A stretch of 64,000 bases of DNA from JAIBJN01 sp963830885 (GCA_963830885.1 CAWHOA010000015.1:62001-126000), one strand, 5' to 3'. Shown: positions 15,750-25,119, numbered from the stretch's first letter. A program made the numbers and translations. Notes: generated from the letters alone by a model not told the origin.

Positions 15750-17231
15750 GTGAGCATGGCGACTCACGCGGGGCCCCGGAGGACAGCCGGCCGGGCGCTC
15801 GTTCTCGGCGCCCTCGCCGGGGCGCTCGCGAGAGGGCCGTCGCTCGCTCCGAGAACCTCCTCGGACGAGCGCCTGATCGTCGGCGGCGCGGCGCTCATGG
15901 GCGCCGCGGCCGGCGCGGCGGTCGAGGAGCTGGCGGTGCGTCTCGGCCGGCGCCTGCCGGGCGGCCGGGTCACGGCGAGCGCCGCCCTCGCCGCCGCCGG
16001 GCTCGGCGCGCGGGCCTGGGCGGGGGGACGGTCGCGCCGGGCGCTCGTGGACGGCGTCGAGACCGCGTCGACGATTGTCCTCGCGGGGGGCGGGGCCGAG
16101 CTCGGTGCGCGGGTCGTCGATCGCGCTCCGGCTGCCCTCCGGCTGATACCGCTCGCGTGGGTCGGCGCTCTGGTGGTGCTTGGCACACGCGAGCTCCTCG
16201 CGCTGCAGCGGCGCCTCGGGGAGCCGCAGGATCTCGTCAAGGCTTCCGTCACCTACGACTATCTCCCCACCGTCTCCGTGGGCCCGGCGAGCGGGGTCGT
16301 TCTCGAGTCGCTCGACCGCGAGGGACGGAAGTTCCTCGGCCTGGCGACTCCGGCGGCACGGATCGAGGCGGTCACGGGAACGGCGGCGCTCGATCCGATC
16401 CGGGTCTATGCGGGTCTCGAGAGCGCGCCGGACCCGGCGTCCCGCGCGCGGCTGGCCGTCGAGGAGCTCGAGCGTCTCGGCGCCTTCGAGCGGAGCCGGA
16501 TCCTCGTCGCGTGCACGACCGGCGCGGGATTCGTCCACCCCGTTCCAGTCGAGACCGAGGAGTACTTCTCGGGCGGCGACCTCGCCACTGTGGCCCTTCA
16601 GTTCGGCAACCAGCGCTCCTACCGGTCGCTGAAGGCGGTGCCGACCGGCATCCGCACCTATCGGCTCCTCCTCGAAGGGATCGCAGCGCGGTCGGACCGG
16701 GCGCAGCTCGTCCTCTACGGCGAGAGCCTGGGCGCCTGGATCGGGGCCGGCGCGCTCGTCGAGGCAGAGGGCGTACGGCCCGAGAGGGTCCTGCTCGTAG
16801 GTCCGCCACACGGTGCGGCCGACGTCGTCGAGAGCCTCGAGCGCGCGCTTCCGAAGGACCGGCTGACGGTCGTCGTCCACCCCGAGGATCCCGTCGCGAA
16901 CTACTCCGGCACGTCGCTCCTGTGGCGGCGGCCGCCGTGGCTTCCTGCCCGCAGGCCGCCGGACCCGCGGATCCCGCACGGGCTGCACTGGCTGCCGGGG
17001 ATCACGTTCCTCCAGGTGCTCTTCGACGTCAAGAACGGAACCGCGTTCCCCGTCGAGTTCACGGCGACCGGGCACGACTACCGGCGGGAGCTGCCGGCGA
17101 TTGTCGGTCCTGCGCTCGGCCACGGGGAAACCCCGCGTGAGCTCCTGCGCGCGGTCGAGGAACACGTGCAGGCCTCGGCGCACGCCCAGGCTGAGCGGGA
17201 GCGCGCCGGCAAGAGGCTCCGCGATGAATGA
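15750..17231 (+). CDS. Membrane-associated alpha/beta-hydrolase family protein
   Basis: A 493-residue protein. The N-terminal half has several hydrophobic Ala/Gly-rich segments. The C-terminal half carries LVLYGESLGAWIGAGAL, a G-E-S-L-G nucleophile elbow typical of the actinobacterial Abhydrolase_9 group, and a late HGLHWLPGITFLQ region. The substrate is unknown. TACGGT lies five bases before the GTG at 15750, so the mRNA is probably leaderless; an internal ATG two codons on is an alternative start. It overlaps the next membrane gene by eight bases. Confidence 0.75.
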   Translation: MSMATHAGPRRTAGRALVLGALAGALARGPSLAPRTSSDERLIVGGAALMGAAAGAAVEELAVRLGRRLPGGRVTASAALAAAGLGARAWAGGRSRRALVDGVETASTIVLAGGGAELGARVVDRAPAALRLIPLAWVGALVVLGTRELLALQRRLGEPQDLVKASVTYDYLPTVSVGPASGVVLESLDREGRKFLGLATPAARIEAVTGTAALDPIRVYAGLESAPDPASRARLAVEELERLGAFERSRILVACTTGAGFVHPVPVETEEYFSGGDLATVALQFGNQRSYRSLKAVPTGIRTYRLLLEGIAARSDRAQLVLYGESLGAWIGAGALVEAEGVRPERVLLVGPPHGAADVVESLERALPKDRLTVVVHPEDPVANYSGTSLLWRRPPWLPARRPPDPRIPHGLHWLPGITFLQVLFDVKNGTAFPVEFTATGHDYRRELPAIVGPALGHGETPRELLRAVEEHVQASAHAQAERERAGKRLRDE

Positions 17232-17754
17232 ATCGGCAACGCCGAGGGCGACGAAGGTGCTGCTGGTCGCGGTGCTGCTCGTCACCGGCGCGACGGTGGC
17301 CTGGTACGCGCTCGCCGCGTCCTCCGACGACCCGCGTGCCGCCGGCGCGGCGCTCCTGCTTCTCACGCTGCTCTTCGTCGGCCGTGTCGTCGGCCAGGTG
17401 GCAGTCGCGCTCGCCGCGCCGTCCTGGCTACCGCCGATGTCGCAGTGGAATCTCCTGCCTTACCGGTACCTCCTGCCGATCCAGGCCGGCTTCATCGCGG
17501 TGATGGCGACCGTCTCGGCGGCCTTCCTCCGCGGCACCGACGACGGCCTTCTCACGGAGCCGCGGCGCGCGGTCGGCGCGGCGGTCGTCGCCGTCAGCGG
17601 CGTCTACGCCGGCGCAATGGCCGTGCGTTACGCCGTCCGCATGAAGCGCCGCCCGGGCCAGCGCTGGTTCGGCGGGACGATTCCGATCGTCTTCCACTGG
17701 GTGCTCGCCGCCTTTCTCCTGGTCTACGGCGTCTACAACCTGCGGGCGGCGTGA
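17224..17754 (+). CDS. Integral membrane protein, unknown function
   Basis: A 176-residue protein with about five hydrophobic segments (VLLVAVLLVTGATVAWYAL, then AALLLLTLLFVGRVVGQVAVALA and later spans). No family recognised. Start and stop overlap both neighbours, placing it in one operon with the hydrolase and the flavin monooxygenase. Confidence 0.7.
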   Translation: MNESATPRATKVLLVAVLLVTGATVAWYALAASSDDPRAAGAALLLLTLLFVGRVVGQVAVALAAPSWLPPMSQWNLLPYRYLLPIQAGFIAVMATVSAAFLRGTDDGLLTEPRRAVGAAVVAVSGVYAGAMAVRYAVRMKRRPGQRWFGGTIPIVFHWVLAAFLLVYGVYNLRAA

Positions 17755-18875
17755 TCTCGGCGCAGGAGGCGGAGATCGTCGTGGTCGGGGCCGGCGCCTC
17801 CGGACTCTCGGCGGCGGCGTGCCTGGCGAGGCAGGGGCGCCGGCCGGTCGTCGTCCACCGGGACGAGCGGGTCGGAGCGACCTGGCGCGGGCGCTACGAC
17901 CGCCTGCACCTGCATACGACCCGCCGCTTCTCGGGGCTTCCCTTCCACCCGATTCCCCGTTCGTACGGGCGCTTCGTCGCGAAAGACGACTACGCTCGCT
18001 ACCTCGAGGAGTACGCCGAGAGACTTGCGCTCGACGTGCGCAACGGGGTCGACGTCAGCGCGATCGCCCCGGCGGAGAGCGGGTGGAGGCTCGAGACCGA
18101 CAACGGGAGCTGGAGCTGCAGCGCAGTCGTCGTCGCCACGGGGCGGCATCGCCGCAAGGTGCTTCCCGGGTTCCCGGGCGCGGAGACATTCGGCGGCCCG
18201 ATCGTCCATTCGGCCGACTACGGCTCCGGCCGGTCGTTCGCCGGCCGGAAGGTCCTCGTCGTCGGCATCGGGAACAGCGGGGCCGAGATCGCCGCCGACC
18301 TCGCCGAGCAGGGCGCGAGCCGCGTGGAGATCGCGGTGCGCACTTCGCCGCCGATCGTCTCCCGTCAGATCGCCGGCATCCCCGTGCAGCTCTTCGGGAT
18401 CCTGCTCAGTCCGCTCCCGGGCGCTGCGGTCGACCGTGCCGCGGCGAGGATGCGCCGCTTCGCGCTCGGCGATCTGGCCCCCTACGGGCTCGGGCCGCCC
18501 GGCTGGGGCTCGTTCTCGGAGAAGCGGCCGGCGGTGATCGACGTCGGCTTCGTGCGCGAGTTGAAAGCCGGACGGGTGCGCGTGCGGCCGGACCTGCACG
18601 AGCTGCGCCCGGGCGGCGCGGTCTTCTCCGACGGGAGCGAGGAGGACTTCGACGTCGTCGTGGCGGCGACGGGTTTCCGGACCGGCCTCGACGACCTGCT
18701 GGACGTGTCCGGGGCGCTCGACGCGGGCGGTCTCCCGCGCGAGGGCGCATCACATCCCGGCCTCTTCTTTGCCGGCTTCACCGAGACGGTCAGGGGTCAG
18801 CTCTACGAGGCGAACCGGGCGGCCGGCGGGCTCGCGGCCGCCGTCGACGCGTTCCTGTCAGGCGCACCGCGCTGA
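17751..18875 (+). CDS. Flavin-containing monooxygenase-like NAD(P)-binding oxidoreductase
   Basis: A 374-residue protein with an N-terminal FAD-binding VVVGAGASGLSAAACLARQG, the FMO-like region GATWRGRYDRLHLHTTRRFS, and a second nucleotide-binding fold VLVVGIGNSGAEIAADLAEQG with AATGFRTGLDDLL. Such enzymes oxygenate amines, sulfides or ketones with NADPH and O2. The substrate is not readable, though the amine-rich neighbourhood makes an amine or sulfide plausible. The GTG start overlaps the previous stop. Confidence 0.82.
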   Translation: MISAQEAEIVVVGAGASGLSAAACLARQGRRPVVVHRDERVGATWRGRYDRLHLHTTRRFSGLPFHPIPRSYGRFVAKDDYARYLEEYAERLALDVRNGVDVSAIAPAESGWRLETDNGSWSCSAVVVATGRHRRKVLPGFPGAETFGGPIVHSADYGSGRSFAGRKVLVVGIGNSGAEIAADLAEQGASRVEIAVRTSPPIVSRQIAGIPVQLFGILLSPLPGAAVDRAAARMRRFALGDLAPYGLGPPGWGSFSEKRPAVIDVGFVRELKAGRVRVRPDLHELRPGGAVFSDGSEEDFDVVVAATGFRTGLDDLLDVSGALDAGGLPREGASHPGLFFAGFTETVRGQLYEANRAAGGLAAAVDAFLSGAPR

Positions 18876-18886
18876 AGGAGGTCTCG

Positions 18887-20275
18887 ATGTCCGTGATCGT
18901 GAACGACATCCACTCGAAGCTGAACCAGGCCGAGGTGAAGGAGGTGCTCGAGGCCGACTCGCTCACCGCGATCCAGGCCGCCGTCGCGCGAGCCCGCGAG
19001 CTGGGGCTGCCGCTAGCGGTCTCCGGTGGCAAGCACGCGATGGGAGGGCAGCAGTTCTGCGCGGGCGGGCTGCTCCTCGACACCCGAGGCGCCTCGCGCG
19101 TGCTCGGGCTCGACGCGGAACGGGGGATGATCGAGGTCGAGGCGGGGATCCAGTGGCCGGAGCTCTACTCCTACTTGAAGTCGCCCGAGAACAGCGGCGG
19201 TGCCTGGGCGTTCGCCCAGAAGCAGACCGGAGCCGACCGGCTCACCCTCGGCGGCGCGATCTCGGCGAACGTCCACGGGCGCGCGCTGACCCTCGCGCCG
19301 ATCGTCGCGGACGTCGAGTCGCTCCGGCTCGTGGACTCCGCGGGAGATCTCCGGACGTGCAGCCGTTCCGAGGAGCCGGAGCTCTTCTCGCTCGTCGTCG
19401 GCGGGTACGGGCTCTTCGGGGTCGTCTACTCGGTGACGCTCCGGCTCGTGCCGCGGCGGAAGCTCGAGCGCGTCGTCGAGGTGCGGTCGATCGAGGGCCT
19501 GATCGCGGCGTTCGACGAACGTGTCCGCTCCGGGTTCCTCTACGGCGACTTCCAGTTCGCGACCGACCCCGACTCGGACGAGTTCCTGAGCACGGGCGTG
19601 TTCTCGTGCTACCGTCCGGCGCCCGACGACGCGCCGATGCCCGCCGAGCAGCGCGCCCTCTCGCTCGAGGACTGGAAGGGTCTCCTGTACCTCGCGCACA
19701 CGAACAAGTCCGAGGCCTTCGCGCGTTACGCCGCTCACTACCTCGCCACGTCGGGGCAGATCTACGACTCCGACGGTCACCAGATGGGCGAGTACATCGA
19801 CGACTACCACGTCGAGCTCGACCGCGTGCTCGGCGCCGAGCATCCGGCGACGGAGATGATCTCGGAGCTCTACGTCCCGCGGGAGCGCCTCGGCGAGTTC
19901 GTCGCCGACGTCGCCGGGCAGTTCCGCCGGGCACGCGTCGACGTGATCTACGGGACGATCCGGCTGATCGAGCGGGACGACGAGACGTTCCTCCCGTGGG
20001 CCCGCGACCGCTTCGCCTGTGTCATCTTCAATCTGCACACCGAGCACACGCCGGAGGGTCTGGAACGCTCCCGCGAAGCCTTCCGCTACCTGATCGACGC
20101 CGCGAGCGGCCGTGAGGGCAGCTACTTCCTGACGTACCACCGCTGGGCGACGAAGGAGCAGGTCCTGCGCTGCTACCCGCAGTTCCCGGAGTTCCTGGCC
20201 CGGAAGCGGGCGTACGATCCCGGCGAGGTGTTCCAAAGCGACTGGTACCGGCACCACCGCGAGCTGCTCGCGTGA
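18887..20275 (+). CDS. FAD-binding (PCMH-type) oxidoreductase
   Basis: A 462-residue flavoprotein of the FAD-linked oxidase family. The PCMH FAD domain is seen in LPLAVSGGKHAMGGQQF (about residues 43-59), LTLGGAISANVHGRAL and GYGLFGVVYSVTLRLVPRRK. The C-terminus (KRAYDPGEVFQSDWYRHH) matches the usual end of such dehydrogenases. GGAGG precedes the ATG. The substrate is unknown; an alcohol or hydroxy acid is typical. It is coupled to the following dioxygenase gene by a four-base overlap. Confidence 0.82.
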   Translation: MSVIVNDIHSKLNQAEVKEVLEADSLTAIQAAVARARELGLPLAVSGGKHAMGGQQFCAGGLLLDTRGASRVLGLDAERGMIEVEAGIQWPELYSYLKSPENSGGAWAFAQKQTGADRLTLGGAISANVHGRALTLAPIVADVESLRLVDSAGDLRTCSRSEEPELFSLVVGGYGLFGVVYSVTLRLVPRRKLERVVEVRSIEGLIAAFDERVRSGFLYGDFQFATDPDSDEFLSTGVFSCYRPAPDDAPMPAEQRALSLEDWKGLLYLAHTNKSEAFARYAAHYLATSGQIYDSDGHQMGEYIDDYHVELDRVLGAEHPATEMISELYVPRERLGEFVADVAGQFRRARVDVIYGTIRLIERDDETFLPWARDRFACVIFNLHTEHTPEGLERSREAFRYLIDAASGREGSYFLTYHRWATKEQVLRCYPQFPEFLARKRAYDPGEVFQSDWYRHHRELLA

Positions 20276-21057
20276 CAGGGGACTTCGCGCGGGACGGCGC
20301 CGTCTGCGTTCGCGGCGCCTTCTCCCTGGATGAGGTCGCCCTCGTCGAGCGGGGGATCGAGCGGAACCTCGCCCAGCTCAGCCCCAGGGCGATCGCCGCC
20401 AGCCGCCCGGAGGATCCCGGCCGCTTCGTGGAGGACTTTTCCAACTGGCAGGCGATCCCGGAGTACGAGGCGTTCATCCGTGGCTCGGCGGCCGCCGCGA
20501 TCGCCGGTGAGCTGATGGGGAGCGAGCGCGTTCGGCTCTTCCACGACCACCTGCTCGTGAAGGAGGCGGGCACGGCTCAGCGCACTCCCTGGCATCAGGA
20601 CCAGCCGTACTACAACGTCGAGGGAACGCAGACGTGCAGCATGTGGATGCCCGTCGACCCGGTGGCGCGGGAGTCCACGCTCGAGTTCGTGGCCGGCTCT
20701 CACCTCGGGCCCTGGCTGATGCCGCGCACCTTCATGGACGCCGAGGCGAAGTGGTTCCCGGATGGGAGCCTGGAGGAGCTTCCCGACATCGACGCGGACC
20801 CCGCGCGCTTCCGCATCGTCGGCTGGGCTCTGGAGCCCGGCGACGCGGTCTTCTTCCACATGCTGACGCTCCACGCGGCCGGTGGGGTCTCCGCAGGCAG
20901 CCGCCGGCGGGCGTTCTCGTTGCGCTTCCTCGGCGACGACGTCACCCACGCGCCACGTCCGTGGAAGACGTCGCCTGAGTTCCCGGGGCTGGCCGACGAG
21001 CTGCCGGCCGGGGCGCCGATGGACCACCCGCTCTTCCCGGTCGTCTGGGAGCGCTGA
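20272..21057 (+). CDS. Phytanoyl-CoA dioxygenase (PhyH) family protein
   Basis: A 261-residue Fe(II)/2-oxoglutarate-dependent oxygenase. The facial triad is visible as HQD in PWHQDQPYYNV (His and Asp) and the distal His in FFHMLTLHAAGG, followed by RRRAFSLRFLGDD, which carries the 2-oxoglutarate-binding Arg. Family members hydroxylate small lipids or amine compounds such as ectoine. The GTG start overlaps the upstream stop. Confidence 0.85.
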   Translation: MTGDFARDGAVCVRGAFSLDEVALVERGIERNLAQLSPRAIAASRPEDPGRFVEDFSNWQAIPEYEAFIRGSAAAAIAGELMGSERVRLFHDHLLVKEAGTAQRTPWHQDQPYYNVEGTQTCSMWMPVDPVARESTLEFVAGSHLGPWLMPRTFMDAEAKWFPDGSLEELPDIDADPARFRIVGWALEPGDAVFFHMLTLHAAGGVSAGSRRRAFSLRFLGDDVTHAPRPWKTSPEFPGLADELPAGAPMDHPLFPVVWER

Positions 21058-21086
21058 GCGCCGCCCGCCGCGCGAGACTACCGCGC

Positions 21087-21908
21087 GTGCCCCTGTCCGC
21101 GTTCCTGCTTGCGCTCGCCGCCGCGTTCGTGCACGCGCTCTGGAACCTGCTGATCGCGCGGGCGCGCGACCCCGAGGCGGCGACGGCGGTCGCGCTCCTC
21201 ACCGCGGTCGTCGTCCTCTCGCCGGTGCTGGTCTTCGCCTGGGAGCTCGAGGCGGAGGCATGGCCCTACATCGCGGCGAGCTCCGCGCTCGAGCTCGTCT
21301 ACTTCGCGCTCCTCGGCGCCGCGTACCGCCGCGCGGAGGTCTCGGTGGTCTATCCGCTCGCACGCGGGGTCGCGCCGGTGCTCGTCCTGGTCGTGGGGGT
21401 CGTCGCGCTCGGCGCCGAGACGACCGCGGTGCAGGCGCTGGGGGTCTGCCTGGTCGGCGTCGGAGTCCTGCTCGTGCGGGGGTTGGGCCGGCCCGCGGGG
21501 TCGACCGGCGTTCTCTTCGGGCTCGCGATCGCGTGCTCCATCGCCGCGTACACGCTGGTGGACGACGAAGGGATCCGCTACGCGAACGCCGTGACCTACC
21601 TCGAGCTGACCCTGATCGCGCCCGCGGTCGGCTACGCGCTCGGGATCGGCTGGGTCAAGGGCGGCGCGGCGCTGCGGGCCGCCGTCGCCCCAGCGACGGT
21701 CGTCGCCGGGCTCGGCATGTGGGTCGCCTACGGCCTCGTCCTCGCCGCGCTGGCGCGCGCCGAGGCGGCCCCGGTCGCAGCGGTGCGGGAGACGAGCATC
21801 GTCATCGCCACCCTCGGCGCCGCCCTCTTCCTCGGCGAGCCGGTCCCGCGCTCGCGCCTGGCCGGCGCCGTCCTGGTCGCGGTCGGCGTCGCCCTGCTCG
21901 GCTTCTAG
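21087..21908 (+). CDS. EamA-family (DMT) transporter
   Basis: A 273-residue, highly hydrophobic protein with nine or ten predicted spans and two EamA repeats (AFVHALWNLLIARA at the start; APVAAVRETSIVIATLGAALFL near the end). It probably exports a product of the upstream oxidoreductase genes, but the substrate is unknown. GTG start, 29 bases after the dioxygenase stop. Convergent with the Nudix gene. Confidence 0.85.
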   Translation: MPLSAFLLALAAAFVHALWNLLIARARDPEAATAVALLTAVVVLSPVLVFAWELEAEAWPYIAASSALELVYFALLGAAYRRAEVSVVYPLARGVAPVLVLVVGVVALGAETTAVQALGVCLVGVGVLLVRGLGRPAGSTGVLFGLAIACSIAAYTLVDDEGIRYANAVTYLELTLIAPAVGYALGIGWVKGGAALRAAVAPATVVAGLGMWVAYGLVLAALARAEAAPVAAVRETSIVIATLGAALFLGEPVPRSRLAGAVLVAVGVALLGF

Positions 21909-21933
21909 CGTCCGCATGTCCACGGCGGCCACG

Positions 21934-21962
21934 GCCAAGTGCCTGGCACCTGGGCATGGCCG
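21934..21962. terminator. Possible bidirectional terminator
   Basis: GGCCA...TGGCC encloses the near-palindrome GTGCCTGGCAC between convergent genes. It is weak and has no U tract. Confidence 0.35.
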
Positions 21963-21983
21963 GAGGAGACAACGTCGGCTGCG

Positions 21984-22391
21984 TCAGCCCTGGAGCCAGA
22001 GGGCGAGCGTGGCCAGGGAGTTCGCGTCCGAGAGCTCGGCGAGAACGCCGCGGAGGGGGAGGCGCTCCATGACGAGGTCCTCGCCCTCCTCGCGCTCGCC
22101 GATGCCGACATTCGTGAGCTCCGTCGCCTCGAAGGCGTGGACGTACTCCGTGGCGTAGTCGGGGGCCGCCCAGAACTCCCCGAGCTTGCGCCAGGAGCCG
22201 GCCGTGAGGCCGCACTCCTCGACGAGCTCCCGGGCCGCGCACTCCTCGGGCGTCTCGCCGTCCTCGATCGAGCCCGCCGGGAGCTCGAGCGTGCGCCCGC
22301 CGGCGCCGGCGCGAGTCTGCCGAACGACCACGAGGAGCCCGCCGTCGACGGCGACGATGCTGACCGAGTCCGGAAGGCGCAGCACCTCCAT
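21984..22391 (-). CDS. Nudix hydrolase (ADP-ribose pyrophosphatase-like)
   Basis: A 135-residue hydrolase with a complete Nudix box: G40, E46, R54-E55, E58-E59 and G61. The preceding LELPAGSIEDGE resembles NUDT5/ADP-ribose pyrophosphatases. It hydrolyses a nucleoside diphosphate linked to another moiety, probably ADP-ribose. The ATG has TAGACT seven bases upstream and no ribosome site. This promoter overlaps the promoter of the divergent peptidase gene. Confidence 0.88.
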   Translation of the reverse strand: MEVLRLPDSVSIVAVDGGLLVVVRQTRAGAGGRTLELPAGSIEDGETPEECAARELVEECGLTAGSWRKLGEFWAAPDYATEYVHAFEATELTNVGIGEREEGEDLVMERLPLRGVLAELSDANSLATLALWLQG

Positions 22392-22414
22392 GCCGCGGAG
22401 TCTAGGCTGCGGCC
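22392..22414. promoter_or_regulatory. Overlapping divergent leaderless promoters
   Basis: Only 23 bases separate the Nudix ATG and the peptidase GTG. AGTCTAGGCT (about 22399-22408) reads as TAGGCT six bases before the plus-strand start and as TAGACT seven bases before the minus-strand start; the two boxes share the central TA. Transcription probably begins at or next to each start codon. Confidence 0.55.
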
Positions 22415-23512
22415 GTGGCGAGGCCGCGCGCCAGAGAGCTCGGGATCCGCATCGGCGCGCTCCCCACCGGGGAGGCGAACTCGATCACCGACGTCCCCGG
22501 CGTCCGCGTCGGCCACACGACCCTGATCGAAGGCCCCTCGGTGCGCACCGGCGTCACCGTCGTCCTCCCTCACGAGGGCAACCCGTGGGACGACCCCGTA
22601 TTCGCGGGCGCCCACCGCCTGAACGGAAACGGCGAGCTCACCGGGCTCGAATGGATCCGCGAGTCCGGGATGCTGACCTCGCCGGTCGGCCTGACGAACA
22701 CGCACTCGGTCGGCGTCGTCCACGACGCGCTGATCGCGGCAGAGGTCGAGCGCCGCGGCGACGGCGGCGACTTCTGGAGCCTGCCGGTGGTCGGCGAGAC
22801 CTGGGACGGGCCGCTGAACGACATCAACGGCATGCACGTCCGGCCGGAGCACGCCCGCGCGGCGTTGGCAGCGGCCGCCCCGGGCGCAGTCGGGGAGGGG
22901 AACGTCGGCGGCGGCACCGGCATGATCTGCCACAGCTTCAAGGGCGGCATCGGGACGTCGTCACGCGTGGTCGAGGCCGTCGGCGGCTACGTCGTCGGCG
23001 TGCTCGTCCAGGCGAACTACGGCCGGCGCGAGCGCTTCCGCGTCGACGGCGTGCCCGTTGGGCTCGACATCCCTGCGGAGGTCGTCCCTGAGCCGCTCAC
23101 GCCTGGAGCCCAGCCCGGCGGCTCGATCATCGTCCTCGTCGCGACGAACGCGCCGCTCCTTCCCGGCCAATGCGAGCGGCTCGCGCAGCGCGCCGGCCTC
23201 GGGCTCGCCCGGGCCGGTGGGGTCGGGGAGAACTCGAGCGGCGACCTCTTCCTTTGCTTCGCCACCGGCAACCGAGGCCTGCCCGCCGGCGACCTGGCGG
23301 CCGAGAACCCGCTCACCGTGCCGCTCGAGATGGTTCCGAACGGCCACATCACCCCGCTCTTCGACGCCGTCGTCGAGGCGACCGAGGAGGCGATCCTGAA
23401 CGCTCTGTGCGCGGCGGAGTCGATGTCCGGCCACCGGGGGACCGTCGCCCACGAGCTGCCGGCCGATCTGCTCGTGGAATCGCTGGAGCGCCGCGGCGCG
23501 CTCCGCCAGTAG
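22415..23512 (+). CDS. P1-family peptidase (DmpA / L-aminopeptidase-D-esterase type)
   Basis: A 365-residue Ntn-type peptidase that matures by self-cleavage. It begins ELGIRIGALPTGEANSITDV and contains VGLTNTHSVGVVHD, GEGNVGGGTGMICHSFKGGIG and the nucleophile region GVGENSSGDLFLCFATGN. DmpA-type enzymes release N-terminal residues from peptides, including beta-alanyl and D-residue peptides. The GTG start is leaderless (TAGGCT six bases upstream). Confidence 0.88.
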   Translation: MARPRARELGIRIGALPTGEANSITDVPGVRVGHTTLIEGPSVRTGVTVVLPHEGNPWDDPVFAGAHRLNGNGELTGLEWIRESGMLTSPVGLTNTHSVGVVHDALIAAEVERRGDGGDFWSLPVVGETWDGPLNDINGMHVRPEHARAALAAAAPGAVGEGNVGGGTGMICHSFKGGIGTSSRVVEAVGGYVVGVLVQANYGRRERFRVDGVPVGLDIPAEVVPEPLTPGAQPGGSIIVLVATNAPLLPGQCERLAQRAGLGLARAGGVGENSSGDLFLCFATGNRGLPAGDLAAENPLTVPLEMVPNGHITPLFDAVVEATEEAILNALCAAESMSGHRGTVAHELPADLLVESLERRGALRQ

Positions 23513-23565
23513 CTTTTCGACAGCCTGTCCAAAGACATTGCGCTGCTTAGGCCCGCGTTTCCGGC

Positions 23566-23594
23566 TTGTTGCCGAACCCGGCGGGGGCTACGCT
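23566..23594 (+). promoter_or_regulatory. Sigma-70-type promoter of the aldehyde dehydrogenase gene
   Basis: TTGTTG (23566-23571) and TACGCT (23589-23594) are spaced by 17 bases, 34 bases before the ATG. The spacing and TANNNT box fit an actinobacterial housekeeping promoter. Confidence 0.5.
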
Positions 23595-23627
23595 GGCCCA
23601 AGCGTCGAAAACGGAGGTCCGATCCTG

Positions 23628-25064
23628 ATGAGTGTTGCCGTGTCCCAGCACAAGAACTACATCGGAGGGAAATGGGTCGACTCCGCCGGGGGCGAGACCA
23701 TGGAGGTCGTAAACCCCGCGACGGGGGAGACGATCGCCGAGGTCCCGGCGAGCACCGCGGAGGACGCCGACCGCGCCGTCCAGGCCGCGAAGGACGCCCT
23801 GCCCGAGTGGCTCGACTCGACACCGCGCGAGCGGGCGGAGATCCTGCTGAAGCTCGCGGACGTGATCGAGGAGAACGCCGAGGAGCTGGCGCAGATCGAG
23901 TCGCGGAACGTCGGCAAGCCGATCGCCGCCGCCCGGGACGAGCCCAGCGAGATGGCGGACAACCTGCGCTTCTTCGCGGGAGCCGCGCGGGTGCTCGAGG
24001 GCCGCTCCACCGGTGAGTACATGCGGGAGCACACCTCCATGATCCGGCGCGAGCCGCTCGGCGTGGTCGCCGGCATTGCTCCCTGGAACTACCCGCTCTG
24101 GATGGCCGTCTGGAAGATGGGACCGGCTCTCGCAGCGGGCAACACGCAGGTGGTGAAGCCGTCCGAGCAGACGCCGCTGACGCTTCTCCGCTTCGTCGAG
24201 CTCGCCGAGGGAATCGTCCCTCCCGGCGTCCTCAACGTCATCACAGGCGAGGGCGTTCCCGCGGGCGAGGCCCTCGTGAAGAACACCGACGTGCGCCTCG
24301 TCTCGCTGACGGGCGACGTCGCGACGGGCAAGATCATCGCCGAGACGGCCGCGAGCTCGCTCAAGCGCGTCCACCTCGAGCTCGGCGGCAAGGCGCCGGT
24401 CATTGTCTTCGACGACGCCGATCCTGCGGCGGTCGCCGAGGGCATCAAGATCGCCGGTTACTGGAACTCCGGGCAGGACTGCACCGCAGCCTCGCGGGTC
24501 ATGGCCGGCCCGAAGATCTACGACAAGCTGCTCGAGGAGCTCGTCCCGGCCATCGAGTCGATCAAGGTCGCCGACCCGGCCGAGGGCGAGGACGTCGAGA
24601 TGGGCCCCGTGATCTCGAAGGACCAGCAGGAGCGGGTCTTCGGCTTCCTCGAGCGCGCCGAGACCGCGACCGTCCTCACCGGCGGCGGCTCGAACGGCGA
24701 CCGTGGGTTCTTCGTCAATCCCACGGTCCTCGCGGACGTCGAGCAGACCGACGAGGTCGTCCAGCGCGAGATCTTCGGGCCCGTCGTCACCGTCCAGCGC
24801 TTCGCCGACGACAACCAGGCGATCGACTGGGCGAACGACGTCCCGTACGGGCTCGCGTCCTCCGTCTGGACGCGGGACATCGGGCGGGCGCTGAACGCCG
24901 CCCGGAGGCTCCAGTTCGGGACGGTCTGGATCAACGACCACATCCCGCTGGTCTCCGAGATGCCGCACGGCGGCTACAAGCAGTCCGGCTACGGCAAGGA
25001 CCTCTCGGTCTACTCGCTCGAGGACTACACCCAGATCAAGCACGTCATGGCAAAGATCGACTAG
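23628..25064 (+). CDS. Aldehyde dehydrogenase, likely gamma-aminobutyraldehyde dehydrogenase
   Basis: A 478-residue NAD(P)-dependent aldehyde dehydrogenase. Features are the catalytic Cys in WNSGQDCTAASR, the general-base Glu in HLELGGKAPVIVF, and APWNYPLWMAVWKMGPALAAGN for cofactor binding. The WNSGQDCTA form and the end SVYSLEDYTQIKHVMAKID resemble 4-aminobutyraldehyde dehydrogenases (PatD-type). It lies just upstream of a spermidine/putrescine transporter and an aminotransferase, which supports a role in oxidising the aminoaldehyde to GABA. GGAGG precedes the ATG. Confidence 0.85.
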   Translation: MSVAVSQHKNYIGGKWVDSAGGETMEVVNPATGETIAEVPASTAEDADRAVQAAKDALPEWLDSTPRERAEILLKLADVIEENAEELAQIESRNVGKPIAAARDEPSEMADNLRFFAGAARVLEGRSTGEYMREHTSMIRREPLGVVAGIAPWNYPLWMAVWKMGPALAAGNTQVVKPSEQTPLTLLRFVELAEGIVPPGVLNVITGEGVPAGEALVKNTDVRLVSLTGDVATGKIIAETAASSLKRVHLELGGKAPVIVFDDADPAAVAEGIKIAGYWNSGQDCTAASRVMAGPKIYDKLLEELVPAIESIKVADPAEGEDVEMGPVISKDQQERVFGFLERAETATVLTGGGSNGDRGFFVNPTVLADVEQTDEVVQREIFGPVVTVQRFADDNQAIDWANDVPYGLASSVWTRDIGRALNAARRLQFGTVWINDHIPLVSEMPHGGYKQSGYGKDLSVYSLEDYTQIKHVMAKID

Positions 25065-25095
25065 CGGGGCTGAGATGGCTGCGACGTCGGAGTTC

Positions 25096-25119
25096 CGGCC
25101 GTGGAGGCCCCCACGGCCG
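25096..25119 (+). terminator. Hairpin between the aldehyde dehydrogenase and potA
   Basis: CGGCCGTGG pairs with CCACGGCCG around a short loop. It may terminate or attenuate readthrough into the transporter genes. Confidence 0.5.
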
